A stretch of DNA of 64,000 bases from Kocuria rosea (lineage in GTDB: Bacteria; Actinomycetota; Actinomycetes; Actinomycetales; Micrococcaceae), in the NCBI RefSeq assembly GCF_006094695.1, contig NZ_CP035103.1, positions 2,170,001 through 2,234,000 on the forward strand, in the 5' to 3' direction. The notes under the pieces are model-generated. The model saw nothing but the letters and a program-made list of their open reading frames with translations. It did no database searches and was not told the DNA's origin. The position numbers were made by a program, and so were the translations under genes. Positions within the stretch are counted from its first letter, which is position 1, and each line of letters starts with the position of its first letter. This document shows positions 50,515 to 58,959 of the stretch, piece by piece.

Positions 50515-50614
50515 CCGAGTCCCCACTCCGGCGCCGCCCGGGGCGCCGACTCCCCACAGTGATCGCAAACCCCCAATCCGATGGTGGGGACATGCGAGCT
50601 CTGTGGGGACTCGG
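50515..50614. repeat. Cluster of four GTCCCCAC repeats
   Basis: Copies are CCGAGTCCCCAC (50515-50526), GACTCCCCACAG (50548-50559, one base changed), the inverted GGTGGGGAC (50584-50591) and the inverted GTGGGGACTCGG (50603-50614). The outer two form a perfect 12-base inverted repeat 76 bases apart. Confidence 0.6.
50529..50548 (+). terminator. Hairpin after the metallopeptidase gene
   Basis: CGGCGCC and GGCGCCG with a six-base loop, 42 bases after the stop. It may terminate transcription. Confidence 0.45.
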
Positions 50615-50799
50615 CACTGGTCGAACCGCGGATGGCGGTACACCTGACTCGGCTTGCCGAGCTGGTCGCGCGCCATCGACTCTTTCCATGTTGGCCTGGC
50701 TTGCCCAAATGCTACGACTTCAAATTGCAGGGCTTCGGCGGCGAGAGGGGCTCGTTCCGCCGCAGGGACCGGACCGCTCGGTGTTCACGTGTTGCGCCT

Positions 50800-51489
50800 C
50801 TAGGGTTGTGCGTCGATCCTGCGGTTACGGGAGGTGATGAAATCGTTGCTGAGCCGCAGATAATTGAGGTATTCGTCAGCGTTTTTCGGTACGGCCGGGG
50901 TGCGGAAGTCCTCGAACCGGTGGAAGAACCGGATAGTTTCGCCGTCCTCCTCGACGAGGTCCTGAAGCAGGAAGAATTCGACGTACCCGGAGAAGTCCTC
51001 GAACAGGGCGAAGAAATCTGCATACCTGTGCAGGACATCTGCGAGGGGGCTCGGCTCACGGAGGTAGTGACGCCGAATGCACTCCAAGGTCAGGTCGAAG
51101 CGGTCGGCGATCTTGCCATTGAATCCACGCGCACCATTGATGTTCTGCTTTCCACCGATTCTGATACCCGGGAACACCAGGGTGCTTCCGGCTGTGTAGC
51201 CGCGCCACTCAGGCAGCTCGTTGTCCGGGATGTCGCGCAGGACGCGGGACGCCCGTTTCCGCAGCCGGGTGGTGATGGCGTCGCTGGAAAGACGAAAGAC
51301 CCCCAAAGGGGATCGGTGCGCGAGGTAAGAGCGGGGTTCAGGTGCCAGGTCGAAGCGTGCGCCGGAGGGCAGCTCCTTGCTCCACAGCAGTTGGTGATGC
51401 TTGCGAAGGGTGGAGCTGAAGGAGTCAGGATCCTTGCCGGCCGGAGTGTCTGAGTGGTAGTCGAAGGACGTATCGACGCCTGCGGTCAT
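50800..51489 (-). CDS. Uncharacterised protein, possibly DUF6994-like
   Basis: 229 residues. The N-terminus reads TSFDYHSDTPAGKDPDSFSSTLRKHHQLLWSKELPSGARFDL. Later parts are PEWRGYTAGSTLVFPGIRIGGKQNINGARGFNGKIADRFDLTLECIRRHY and DYLNYLRLSNDFITSRNRRIDA. This matches my memory of a conserved actinobacterial family (DUF6994); I cannot confirm it. There are no membrane segments or catalytic motifs. Its lower GC and the gap around it show it was likely acquired. It stands alone. Similar proteins are found scattered in genomes, which suggests mobile inheritance. Confidence 0.72.
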   Translation of the reverse strand: MTAGVDTSFDYHSDTPAGKDPDSFSSTLRKHHQLLWSKELPSGARFDLAPEPRSYLAHRSPLGVFRLSSDAITTRLRKRASRVLRDIPDNELPEWRGYTAGSTLVFPGIRIGGKQNINGARGFNGKIADRFDLTLECIRRHYLREPSPLADVLHRYADFFALFEDFSGYVEFFLLQDLVEEDGETIRFFHRFEDFRTPAVPKNADEYLNYLRLSNDFITSRNRRIDAQP

Positions 51490-51749
51490 GTGGTACCCCC
51501 ATTCGATGCAAATGCACGGTTAAGGGTCACAGTAGTGGCATGGGGCCTACATCAATAGCAACCTGCGCGGCCACGCGGACCCGTCCTCAACACGGAAATC
51601 CGAAGCCTTGTCGACGCCGGACGAATACTGAGCAGATGCGACAGCGTCTGTCTCGCTTGGTCGCAACACCATCGGCTTGGTTTTGGGGCGCTTACGGTGG
51701 GTAGACGACTAGTGGGGTTCCTAAAGCTGGTGGCACGGACGTGCCGCGT

Positions 51750-51950
51750 TCAGCGACGGACTTTTGGCCTCTCCCATGGCGGAGTCTGCATCCCCGGCTT
51801 GGATGTCAGATGCCAGCACCGGCACGAACTGCAGAAGTACGCCCCTTTGGGGCCATCGAGGCCGCGATTTGCGTAACCGCGGGCTATTGCCTTCATCGCA
51901 ACCACAGCAGTCCGACGGCTGGCGTAATGGATCTTCGAGCATTCCGACAT
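51750..51950 (-). CDS. Small zinc-ribbon-like protein of phage/island type
   Basis: 66 residues from ATG 51950, with GAGGA six bases upstream. The sequence begins MSECSKIHYASRRTAVVAMKA and continues with GAYFCSSCRCWHLTSKP. One C-x2-C plus the earlier cysteine and the WHLTS motif suggest a single zinc site. Small proteins with a Y-x-C-x2-C-x2-WH-x-T ending are familiar from actinophages and islands, with no known role. A longer in-frame start exists upstream but lacks a ribosome site. The gene is in the less GC-rich islet and supports its foreign origin. Confidence 0.6.
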   Translation of the reverse strand: MSECSKIHYASRRTAVVAMKAIARGYANRGLDGPKGAYFCSSCRCWHLTSKPGMQTPPWERPKVRR

Positions 51951-52174
51951 GACGATTCCTCGACTTGTCGCACTCGGCGGGCTCATATCCTGCCCGGTAC
52001 GCGGTTCACGCTTAACAGCGATCGGCCACAAAGGAACCTGAAGGCTCCACTTGTCAATCACAATAGCAAAACAAGCGCGCCTGTGCCGCCGACCACACGC
52101 CGCATATGGATTTCATCTGGTGGACGGTGTCTTAAAGAGTAGCGAGATTGCCGAGGTGGGTGCACCGTCGTCGG

Positions 52175-52897
52175 TCAGCGGCGGCGGCTGTCCCGCACCT
52201 GGACGCCCGGGTTCTGCCGGCGGACGTCGAAGAGGCCGGTGGCCTCGATGAGGTCGCTGAGCTTGCGGTACCCGTAGTTGCGGGAGTCGAAGGACGCCTG
52301 GTTGCCGATCTGCTGGCCGACGGCGCCGAGGTGCGCCCAGCCGTCGTCGCCGCTGGCGGCGTCCACCGCGCTCCGCAGCATCCTGACCAGCCGGGCGTCC
52401 CCGCGCAGCGCCTGCTGCGGCGCGGCCGCCGGCGCCTCCCCAGGCTTCTCCTCGGCGGGCTCGCCCAGGCTCTCCACGTAGGTGAACTGCGAGCAGGCGT
52501 TGATGAACGGCTCCGGCGTCTGCCGCTGGCCGAAGCCGTAGACCTTGTGCCCGTCGGTGAGGATCCGCATCACCAGCGGGGTGAAGTCGGCGTCGCTGGA
52601 GACGATCGCGAAGCCGTCGACCGATCCGGCGTAGAGGAGGTCCATGGCGTCGATCACCATGGCCATGTCCGAGGCGTTCTTGCCGGTGCTGTAGGCGAAC
52701 TGCTGGATCGGCCGGATCGCGTACGCGTGCAGCACCGCCTCCCACTGCTGCAGGTGCGGGCTCTTCCAGTTGCCGTAGGCGCGCCGGACGTTCGCGGCGC
52801 CGTGGCGGGCCACCTCGGCGAGGACCACGTCGATCTTGGCCGCCGGTGCGTTGTCGGCGTCGATGAGCAGGGCGATGCGCTTTTCGTCGGTGTTCAC
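52175..52897 (-). CDS. NYN-domain ribonuclease-like protein with C-terminal LOTUS domain
   Basis: 240 residues from a GTG. The NYN (PIN-like) fold carries conserved acidic residues in ALLIDADNAPA (near residue 12), SDMAMVIDAMDLLY and AIVSSDADFTPLV. The C-terminal 75 residues (RMLRSAVDAASGDDGWAHLGAVGQQIGNQ...YRKLSDLIEATGLFDVRRQNPGVQVRD) resemble a LOTUS/OST-HTH RNA-binding domain. NYN-LOTUS proteins are predicted RNases, but the RNA targets are unknown in bacteria. A CAGAGT hexamer six bases before the start suggests a leaderless transcript. It borders the islet. Confidence 0.9.
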   Translation of the reverse strand: MNTDEKRIALLIDADNAPAAKIDVVLAEVARHGAANVRRAYGNWKSPHLQQWEAVLHAYAIRPIQQFAYSTGKNASDMAMVIDAMDLLYAGSVDGFAIVSSDADFTPLVMRILTDGHKVYGFGQRQTPEPFINACSQFTYVESLGEPAEEKPGEAPAAAPQQALRGDARLVRMLRSAVDAASGDDGWAHLGAVGQQIGNQASFDSRNYGYRKLSDLIEATGLFDVRRQNPGVQVRDSRRR

Positions 52898-52903
52898 GCG
52901 TCG

Positions 52904-52909
52904 ACTCTG
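52904..52909 (-). promoter_or_regulatory. Leaderless -10 box (CAGAGT) for the NYN gene
   Basis: CAGAGT plus six bases precedes GTG 52897. Confidence 0.45.
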
Positions 52910-52978
52910 CCACGGACCGGGCTCGAGCGGAGCACGGGACGCGCGGCGTGACGCCCCCCGGGGAGCGCCGAGCGGTGC

Positions 52979-53770
52979 TCAGGCCAGGGACAGGGCGAAG
53001 GACAGGGCGAAGCCCGCCGCCGTGCTCAGGGCCACCGCCGGCCCGCCGTGCTCGTAGGCCTCCGGCATCAGGGTGTCGGCCAGGGACGCGATCACCGCGC
53101 CGGCGGCGAAGGCGAGCGGCAGGGAGATCGTCTCGGGGTCGCTGCCGGCCAGCGGACCGGCGCCGACCAGCACGGCCACCACCAGGAGCACGGCGCAGAC
53201 CGACCAGAGCAGGACGGCCTTGCCGCGGGACATGCCCTGCTCGCGCATGGACGCCGCGCCGACCAGGGACTCGGGCAGGTTGGACACGAAGATCGCCGCG
53301 AGCAGGGCCAGCCCACCCGTGCCCTCGGTGAGCGAGACGCCCAGCGCCACGTTCTCCGGCACACCGTCCAGGGTGACGGCGGCCAGCAGCGCCAGCCCCG
53401 CGGCGCCGCCGGTGGAGGCGGCCGTCGGCGCCCTCTCGTCCGCGGCGGCGTCGGTGTCCAGCTTGACGCTGCCCTGCTGCTGCTCCGCGTCCGCGGAGGC
53501 GGGCCCCGGCTGCGCCCAGCGGTCCAGGAGGGCGCTGAGCGCCGTGAACACCACGGCGCCGGCGAAGAGACCGATGACGGCGAGCCAGATTCCGCCCCGC
53601 TCGTAGGCGTCCTCGAACAGCTCGAAGGCCAGCGCGGTGATCAGCGCGCCCGCGGCGAAGGACAGCAGGATGGCGAGGAGGCGTTTGGGGAGCTCGAAGC
53701 GCACGCCGACCAGCGCCCCGATGACGAGCGCGCTCGAGGCGACGATCCCGAAGAGCAAGGTCTGGCCCAT
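52979..53770 (-). CDS. ZIP-family metal transporter
   Basis: 263 residues with eight membrane helices. The paired ZIP motifs are AAVTLDGVPENVALGVSL (helix IV; the usual HSxPEG reads LDGVPEN) and FVSNLPESLVGA (helix V, HExxxE form changed). The missing histidines suggest different metal use. A charged loop of about 50 residues splits the helices. ZIP proteins import zinc, iron or manganese. A leaderless-type TACACT is six bases before the ATG. No metal regulator is nearby. Confidence 0.88.
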   Translation of the reverse strand: MGQTLLFGIVASSALVIGALVGVRFELPKRLLAILLSFAAGALITALAFELFEDAYERGGIWLAVIGLFAGAVVFTALSALLDRWAQPGPASADAEQQQGSVKLDTDAAADERAPTAASTGGAAGLALLAAVTLDGVPENVALGVSLTEGTGGLALLAAIFVSNLPESLVGAASMREQGMSRGKAVLLWSVCAVLLVVAVLVGAGPLAGSDPETISLPLAFAAGAVIASLADTLMPEAYEHGGPAVALSTAAGFALSFALSLA

Positions 53771-53776
53771 GACGGC

Positions 53777-53782
53777 AGTGTA
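53777..53782 (-). promoter_or_regulatory. Leaderless -10 box (TACACT) for the ZIP gene
   Basis: TACACT plus six bases precedes ATG 53770. Confidence 0.6.
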
Positions 53783-53850
53783 GGAGCGCGCGGCGTCGGC
53801 GCACCCACAATTCGCAAGGTTACTTATCGAACGGGGCGCGGCACGACGAC

Positions 53851-53882
53851 GCCCCGCCCACCTCCTGCGAGGTGGGCGGGGC
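53851..53882 (-). terminator. Terminator of the suf operon
   Basis: A perfect 14-base stem (GCCCCGCCCACCTC and its complement) with a four-base loop, 21 bases after the last gene. Confidence 0.8.
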
Positions 53883-53903
53883 AGCGTCGGTGCGGAGGAG
53901 GAC

Positions 53904-54260
53904 TCAGATGTTGAAGCCCAGGGCCCGCATCTGGTCGCGGCCGTCCTCGGTGATCCGGTCGGGACCCCACGGCGGCATCCAGACCCAGTTGACGCGCCAC
54001 TCGTCCACCATGGGGTCGAGGTTCTGCGCGCACTGCTCCTCGATGACGTCCTGCAGCGGGCACGCGGCCGTGGTCAGGGTCATGTCGAGGACCAGGGCGC
54101 CGTCCTCGGCCCACTTGGAGCCGTAGAGCAGGCCCAGGTCCACGATGTTGACGCCGAGCTCGGGGTCGATGACGTTCTTGAGCGCCTCCTCGACCTCCTC
54201 GGCGGAGGGCCGGCCCGCGGTCGCGGGGTCGGCGGTGGTCTCAGCAGGGGTGTCGGCCAT
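53904..54260 (-). CDS. sufT: Metal-sulfur cluster assembly factor (SufT/MIP18 type)
   Basis: 118 residues. A disordered N-terminus of 20 residues precedes a DUF59 fold: EEALKNVIDPELGVNIVDLGLLYG and LDMTLTTAACPLQDVIEEQCAQ with the conserved cysteine, then WMPPWGPDRITEDGRDQMRALGF at the end. It helps mature Fe-S proteins downstream of the SufBCD scaffold. AAAGGAGG precedes the ATG. It is the last gene in the suf operon, 39 bases after sufC. Confidence 0.93.
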   Translation of the reverse strand: MADTPAETTADPATAGRPSAEEVEEALKNVIDPELGVNIVDLGLLYGSKWAEDGALVLDMTLTTAACPLQDVIEEQCAQNLDPMVDEWRVNWVWMPPWGPDRITEDGRDQMRALGFNI

Positions 54261-54299
54261 CGCTGGCCTCCTTTCGAAAGCTGGTGGGGTCGGAGCCGC

Positions 54300-55061
54300 T
54301 TACTTGGCGGGGGCCAGGTAGCGGTCGTAGCCCTCGTTCTCGAGCCGCTCGGCGAGCTCGGGACCGCCCTCGTCCACCACGCGGCCGTCGTGGAACACGT
54401 GCACGAACTGCGGTTTGATGTAGCGCAGGATGCGGGTGTAGTGGGTGATGAGCATGACGCCCATGTCGTTGGTCTCCAGGGCGCGGTTGACGCCCTCGGA
54501 GACGACCTTGAGCGCGTCCACGTCGAGCCCGGAGTCGGTCTCGTCCAGCAGGGCGATCTTCGGCTTGAGCAGCTCGAGCTGGAGGATCTCGTGGCGCTTC
54601 TTCTCGCCGCCGGAGAAGCCCTCGTTGACGTTGCGCTGGATCATGTCGGGGCTGATCTTCAGCTGCTCCATGGCGGCCTTGACGTCCTTGGTCCACGTGC
54701 GCAGCGAGGGGGCCTCGCCGTCGATCGCGGTCTTGGCCGTGCGCAGGAAGTTGGAGGTCGTCACGCCGGGGATCTCCACCGGGTACTGCATGGCCAGGAA
54801 GAGCCCGGCGCGGGCGCGCTCGTCCACGGACATCTCCAGGACGTTCTGGCCGTCGAGGAGGACCTCGCCGGAGTCGACGACGTACTTGGGGTGCCCGGCG
54901 ATGGTGGAGGCCAGCGTGGACTTGCCGGAGCCGTTGGGGCCCATGATCGCGTGGACCTCACCGGAGGTGATGGTCAGGTTCACGCCCTTGAGGATCGGCT
55001 TGGTGGTCTCGTCGTCGAGCACGACGGACGCGTGCAGGTCCTTGATCTCGAGAGTTGCCAT
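54300..55061 (-). CDS. sufC: Fe-S cluster assembly ATPase SufC
   Basis: 253 residues. ABC ATPase with Walker A GPNGSGKST (near residue 41), Q-loop AMQYPVEIPG, signature GFSGGEKKRHEILQ and Walker B IALLDETDSGLD, the DETDSGLD form that is specific to SufC. It forms the SufBC2D complex which builds Fe-S clusters. AGGAGA precedes the ATG. It lies 61 bases downstream of sufD. Confidence 0.97.
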   Translation of the reverse strand: MATLEIKDLHASVVLDDETTKPILKGVNLTITSGEVHAIMGPNGSGKSTLASTIAGHPKYVVDSGEVLLDGQNVLEMSVDERARAGLFLAMQYPVEIPGVTTSNFLRTAKTAIDGEAPSLRTWTKDVKAAMEQLKISPDMIQRNVNEGFSGGEKKRHEILQLELLKPKIALLDETDSGLDVDALKVVSEGVNRALETNDMGVMLITHYTRILRYIKPQFVHVFHDGRVVDEGGPELAERLENEGYDRYLAPAK

Positions 55062-55122
55062 GGATGGTTCTCCTGTGGTCGAAAAAGTCTGGGGTCGGAA
55101 GGGTGCGTGCGGGCGCGGCGGA

Positions 55123-56487
55123 TCAGTAGTTCGCGGAGGCGAGCTCGTCCTGGACGGACCCGCGCAGCCGCTCCTCGATGTCCGGGACACCGATCTGCTG
55201 GATGATCTCGAAGAGGAATCCGCGGACCACGAGCCGGCGCGCCTCGTCCTCGGGGATGCCCCGGGACATGAGGTAGTACAGGTGCTCGTCGTCCAGCTGG
55301 CCCGTGGTGGAGGCGTGGCCCGCACCGGTGATGAGGCCGGTCTCGATCTCCAGGTTCGGCACGGAGTCCATCCGCGGGCCGTCGTTGAGGATCAGGTTCC
55401 GGTTGAGCTCGTAGGTGTCGGTGGCCTCCGCGGTGGCGCGGATGAGGACGTCGCCGATCCACACGCCGTGCGCGTTCTCGCCCTGCAGCGCGGACTTGTA
55501 GGTCACCCGCGAGGTGCAGTGTGGCTGGGAGTGGTCCACGAACAGCCGGGACTCCAGGTGCTGGCCGGCGTCCACGAAGGTCAGCCCGTACATCTCCACG
55601 GAGCCGCCCGGGGCGTCGAAGCGGGTGGACGGGGTGACCCGCACGAGGTCGCCGCCGAGGCTGACGAGCACGTGCTTGAAGGTCGCGGACCGGCCGAGGC
55701 GCGCCTGCTGGGAGGAGGCGTGCACGGCGTCGTCGTCCCACTCCTGGAGGGTCACCACGGTGAGGTTCGCGGAGTCGGCGACCCGGAACTCGACGTTCTG
55801 CGAGAGCACGGCGCTGCCGTGGTGGCGCAGGACCACGAGGGCCTTGGAGAAGGGCTGGGCGTCGATCACGAGGTGCTGGGCCGCCGGGGTGGCGTCCGAG
55901 CCGTGGATGTCGACGAGCACGGGCGCGGCGACCTCGGTCTCCTGCGGCACGGTGAGCACCGTGGCCTCGGTGACGCTGCTCCACGCGTTGGCGGAGACGC
56001 GGTCCTCGGGGATCCCGGCGCTGCCGATGCGGGCGTCGTCCCGGCCCACGGTCTCGACGCGCACGGCGTCCGAGTCCACGGTCACCGCGGGCGCGGGGCC
56101 GGTCAGGGCGTCGGCGTGCAGCCCCTTGAGGCGCTTGAGCGGGGTGAACCGGAAGTCCTCCTCCCGGCCGGTGAGCTTCGGGAAGTCGGCGACGTCGTAG
56201 GACGTGCGCCGCCCGGCCCGCGAGGAGTCGGGCACGCCGGAGATGTCGCCGTGGGCGGTGTGCCGCACCAGGGTGTCGTTCTCGACCTTGTCGCGGGCCA
56301 GCCGCTCCCCCTCCAGGTCCATGCCCGGGATGGCGACGCGCCCCTCCCCGGTGCGGACCCCGTCGACCTTCTCGCCCAGGTTGCCGTAGGCGTCCTTGGC
56401 CGCGCCGACGGCCTTGTCGGCCACCGCGGTGGCCGCGGAGGCGGCGGCCTCCGTGGCGTTGCGAATCGTTTCGTTCAGCTTGGACAT
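55123..56487 (-). CDS. sufD: Fe-S cluster assembly protein SufD
   Basis: 454 residues from ATG 56487, one base after the sufB stop (a TTG three codons upstream is less likely). Residues 90-454 are the SufBD beta-helix: GREEDFRFTPLKRLKGL, SQPHCTSRVTYKSALQGENAHGVWIGDVLIRATAEATDTYELNRNLILNDG and the C-terminal MSRGIPEDEARRLVVRGFLFEI. The first 45 residues are an Ala-rich amphipathic helix (TEAAASAATAVADKAVGAAKDAYGNLGEKV) that other SufD proteins lack. It is the structural partner of SufB. Confidence 0.94.
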   Translation of the reverse strand: MSKLNETIRNATEAAASAATAVADKAVGAAKDAYGNLGEKVDGVRTGEGRVAIPGMDLEGERLARDKVENDTLVRHTAHGDISGVPDSSRAGRRTSYDVADFPKLTGREEDFRFTPLKRLKGLHADALTGPAPAVTVDSDAVRVETVGRDDARIGSAGIPEDRVSANAWSSVTEATVLTVPQETEVAAPVLVDIHGSDATPAAQHLVIDAQPFSKALVVLRHHGSAVLSQNVEFRVADSANLTVVTLQEWDDDAVHASSQQARLGRSATFKHVLVSLGGDLVRVTPSTRFDAPGGSVEMYGLTFVDAGQHLESRLFVDHSQPHCTSRVTYKSALQGENAHGVWIGDVLIRATAEATDTYELNRNLILNDGPRMDSVPNLEIETGLITGAGHASTTGQLDDEHLYYLMSRGIPEDEARRLVVRGFLFEIIQQIGVPDIEERLRGSVQDELASANY

Positions 56488-56488
56488 G

Positions 56489-57943
56489 TCAGCCAACGGA
56501 TCCTTCCATCTGCAGTTCGATGAGGCGGTTGAGTTCGAGCGCGTACTCCATGGGCAGCTCGCGGGCGATCGGCTCCACGAACCCGCGCACGATCATCGCC
56601 ATGGCCTCGTCCTCGGCCATCCCGCGCTGCATGAGGTAGAACAGCTGCTCCTCGGAGACGCGCGAGACGGTCGCCTCGTGGCCCATGGTGACGTCGTCCT
56701 CGCGGATGTCGACGTACGGGTACGTGTCGGAGCGGGAGATCGTGTCCACCAGCAGGGCGTCGCAGACCACGTTGGACCTCGAGCCGTGGGCGCCCTCGCG
56801 CACCTGCACGAGACCGCGGTAGGCGGCGCGGCCGCCGTTGCGGGCCACGGACTTCGAGACGATCGACGACGACGTGTTCGGGGCGATGTGCACCATCTTG
56901 GACCCGGTGTCCTGGTGCTGCCCCTCGCCGGCGAACGCGATCGAGAGGGTCTCGCCGCGGGCGTGCTCGCCGGTCATGTAGACCGCCGGGTACTTCTGGG
57001 TGACCTTCGAGCCGATGTTGCCGTCGATCCACTCCATGGTGGCGCCCTCGTGGGCGATCGCGCGCTTGGTCACGAGGTTGTACACGTTGTTCGACCAGTT
57101 CTGGATGGTCGTGTAGCGCACGCGGGCGTTCTTCTTGACGATGATCTCCACGACGGCGGAGTGCAGCGAGTCGGTCTTGTAGATCGGCGCGGTGCAGCCC
57201 TCGATGTAGTGGACGTAGGAGTCCTCGTCCGCGATGATGAGCGTCCGCTCGAACTGGCCCATGTTCTCCGTGTTGATGCGGAAGTAGGCCTGCAGCGGGA
57301 TCTCGACGTGCACGCCCTTGGGGACGTAGACGAAGGAGCCGCCGGACCACACGGCCGTGTTCAGGGAGGCGAACTTGTTGTCGCCCACGGGGATGACCGT
57401 GCCGAAGTACTCCGCGAAGAGCTCCGGGTGCTCCTTGAGCGCGGTGTCGGTGTCGAGGAAGATGACGCCCTGCTCCTCCAGGTCCTCGCGGATCTGGTGG
57501 TAGACGACCTCGGACTCGTACTGGGCGGCCACGCCGGAGACGAGCCGTCCGCGCTCGGCCTCGGGGATGCCGAGCTTCTCGTAGGTGTTGCGGATGTCCT
57601 CGGGCAGGTCCTCCCAGGTGGCGGCCTGCTTCTCCGTGGAGCGCACGAAGTACTTGATGTTGTCGAAGTCGATCCCGGACAGGTCCGCACCCCACGTGGG
57701 CATGGGCTTGCGGTCGAAGAACTTCAGGCCCTTCAGCCGCAGGTCGGTCATCCACTGCGGTTCACTCTTCTTCGCGGAGATGTCCCGGACGACGTCCTCG
57801 TCGACACCGCGGCGCGCGGAGGCGCCGGCCACGTCCGAGTCGGCCCAGCCGTACTCGTAGGTGCCGATGCCCTCGAGCTCGGGGTTCTTCTCCAGGATGT
57901 CGGCGATGACAGTGTCGTTGCCGCTGGCGATCTGGTCAGTCAT
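56489..57943 (-). CDS. sufB: Fe-S cluster assembly protein SufB
   Basis: 484 residues, the normal SufB length. Conserved blocks are [46 protein letters not shown] (with the scaffold-assembly Cys), [14 protein letters not shown] and [22 protein letters not shown] with the late histidine and glutamate of the active site. It is the scaffold on which clusters form with SufC and SufD. GAGGAAGG precedes the ATG. The start overlaps the sufR stop by eight bases. No sufS or sufU follows in this operon. Confidence 0.97.
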   Translation of the reverse strand: MTDQIASGNDTVIADILEKNPELEGIGTYEYGWADSDVAGASARRGVDEDVVRDISAKKSEPQWMTDLRLKGLKFFDRKPMPTWGADLSGIDFDNIKYFVRSTEKQAATWEDLPEDIRNTYEKLGIPEAERGRLVSGVAAQYESEVVYHQIREDLEEQGVIFLDTDTALKEHPELFAEYFGTVIPVGDNKFASLNTAVWSGGSFVYVPKGVHVEIPLQAYFRINTENMGQFERTLIIADEDSYVHYIEGCTAPIYKTDSLHSAVVEIIVKKNARVRYTTIQNWSNNVYNLVTKRAIAHEGATMEWIDGNIGSKVTQKYPAVYMTGEHARGETLSIAFAGEGQHQDTGSKMVHIAPNTSSSIVSKSVARNGGRAAYRGLVQVREGAHGSRSNVVCDALLVDTISRSDTYPYVDIREDDVTMGHEATVSRVSEEQLFYLMQRGMAEDEAMAMIVRGFVEPIARELPMEYALELNRLIELQMEGSVG

Positions 57944-58733
57944 GACGGCCTTCCTCTGTTGTCTGGTCTGTGGCGCGGGCCGCGGTGCGGTCCACGGAAG
58001 TCGGTGCCGCGGCGGGTCCCGGCCGCGTGAGGGGCACGTGCGTGGTGCACACGTGCGCGCCGGCGGCCTGGGTCGAGAGCCGGCGGACGTCGGTGCCGAG
58101 CAGCCGGGCGATGAGCTCGGTCTCCAGCTCGCAGAACTGCGGGTAGCGGGCGGCCAGCTCGCGCACGGGGCAGTGCCCCTGGCACAGCTGCGCCGAGACG
58201 ATGGTGCGGGACTCGCCGCGGCCGACGGCCACCTCGTTGGTGGAGGCGGCGAACCCGTCGCGGCTGAGCAGCCGCACCAGGACGGGCAGACGGTCGGCGA
58301 CGTCGTCCCCGGCGGCCTCGACCTCGGGGCGGTAGGAGGCCTCCAGGCGGTCCACGCGCTCCTGGATGAAGGCGTGCACGGCGTCCGGGCCGGCGATGCG
58401 GCGGATGGACTCCAGCGCGTCGGTCGCGATCTCGAGGTAGTCGTCGCCGAGTTTGGCGTGGCCCTCGGGGGCGACGACGTAGCGCCGCGCGGGGCGGCCG
58501 GCACCCCCGCTGCGGCGGCGGACCATGGTGACCTCGATGAAGTGCTGCTGCTCGAGGGCGTCCAGGTGCCGGCGCACGGCGGCCGGGGTCAGCTCGAGCA
58601 TCTCGCCGAGGTCCGCGGCGGAGACGGGACCGTGCTCCAGGACGGCGCCGAGCACGCGCGAGCGGGTGTTCTCCTCCTGCTCCGCCCGCGGGCCGGAGCG
58701 GGACCTGCTCCGGGCGTCCGTGGTCTGAGTCAT
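57936..58733 (-). CDS. sufR: Fe-S-sensing repressor SufR
   Basis: 265 residues. The winged helix is [29 protein letters not shown], with a basic wing [14 protein letters not shown]. Cysteines C184, C188, C201 and C229 (CQGHC...FCELE...HVC) form the predicted cluster site. SufR loses its cluster under demand and derepresses suf. It overlaps sufB by eight bases and is first in the operon. The ATG at 58733 is preceded by AGGAAG at a long spacing. Inverted sequences in its promoter are candidate operators. Confidence 0.95.
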   Translation of the reverse strand: MTQTTDARSRSRSGPRAEQEENTRSRVLGAVLEHGPVSAADLGEMLELTPAAVRRHLDALEQQHFIEVTMVRRRSGGAGRPARRYVVAPEGHAKLGDDYLEIATDALESIRRIAGPDAVHAFIQERVDRLEASYRPEVEAAGDDVADRLPVLVRLLSRDGFAASTNEVAVGRGESRTIVSAQLCQGHCPVRELAARYPQFCELETELIARLLGTDVRRLSTQAAGAHVCTTHVPLTRPGPAAAPTSVDRTAARATDQTTEEGRHD

Positions 58734-58805
58734 GGGTGAACCGTTCGCTTCCTGCTCGGGGGTGGAGGCTCTCGTGCTGCAGCGCGCGACCCGCAAGGGA
58801 CGCTT

Positions 58806-58811
58806 CTAATA
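58806..58811 (-). promoter_or_regulatory. -10 box (TATTAG) of the suf operon
   Basis: TATTAG on the minus strand lies about 70 bases upstream of the sufR ATG. The -35 region would overlap the inverted motif at 58826-58835. Confidence 0.5.
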
Positions 58812-58825
58812 CACAACCGGAGTAT

Positions 58826-58890
58826 GTCGTAATTCATTCCGGTCTGACCAGTAAGTGGAGCCTTACCGGGCTCCGTCCAAGAATCACGAC
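58826..58890. promoter_or_regulatory. Candidate SufR operators (paired GTCGTRATTC)
   Basis: GTCGTAATTC (58826-58835) and GAATCACGAC (58881-58890, inverted; nine of ten bases match) face each other across 45 bases. The first overlaps the suf -35 region and the second faces the ABC promoter. A GGAGCC-N6-GGCTCC hairpin sits between them at 58857-58874. Confidence 0.45.
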
Positions 58891-58953
58891 TTACTCATAA
58901 TAACCCCGGGGCGCGGTGGGGCCAAGGGGGCCGGGCCGCGGGCGCGCCCGCAC

Positions 58954-58959
58954 TACACT
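58954..58959 (+). promoter_or_regulatory. Leaderless -10 box (TACACT) for the ABC exporter
   Basis: TACACT plus six bases precedes GTG 58966. Confidence 0.6.

Larger units (their letters stand above)
50488..50799. other. Gene-poor stretch with repeats after the metallopeptidase
   Basis: 312 bases with no convincing gene. A small frame from 50581 (starting MVGTCELCGDSALVEPRM) is open but runs into the antisense of the next gene; it could be a decayed fragment. The first 130 bases hold four GTCCCCAC-type repeats and a hairpin. Confidence 0.5.

Noticed and set aside
50581..51453. Plus-strand frame starting MVGTCELCGDSALVEPRM
   Set aside because: The first 50 residues look protein-like, but the rest is the antisense of the DUF6994-like gene. 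It was not called a gene; it may be a decayed fragment.
51636..51704. 22-codon frame MRQRLSRLVATPSAWFWGAYGG in the islet
   Set aside because: Too short, no strong ribosome site and no downstream continuation; possibly a gene remnant.
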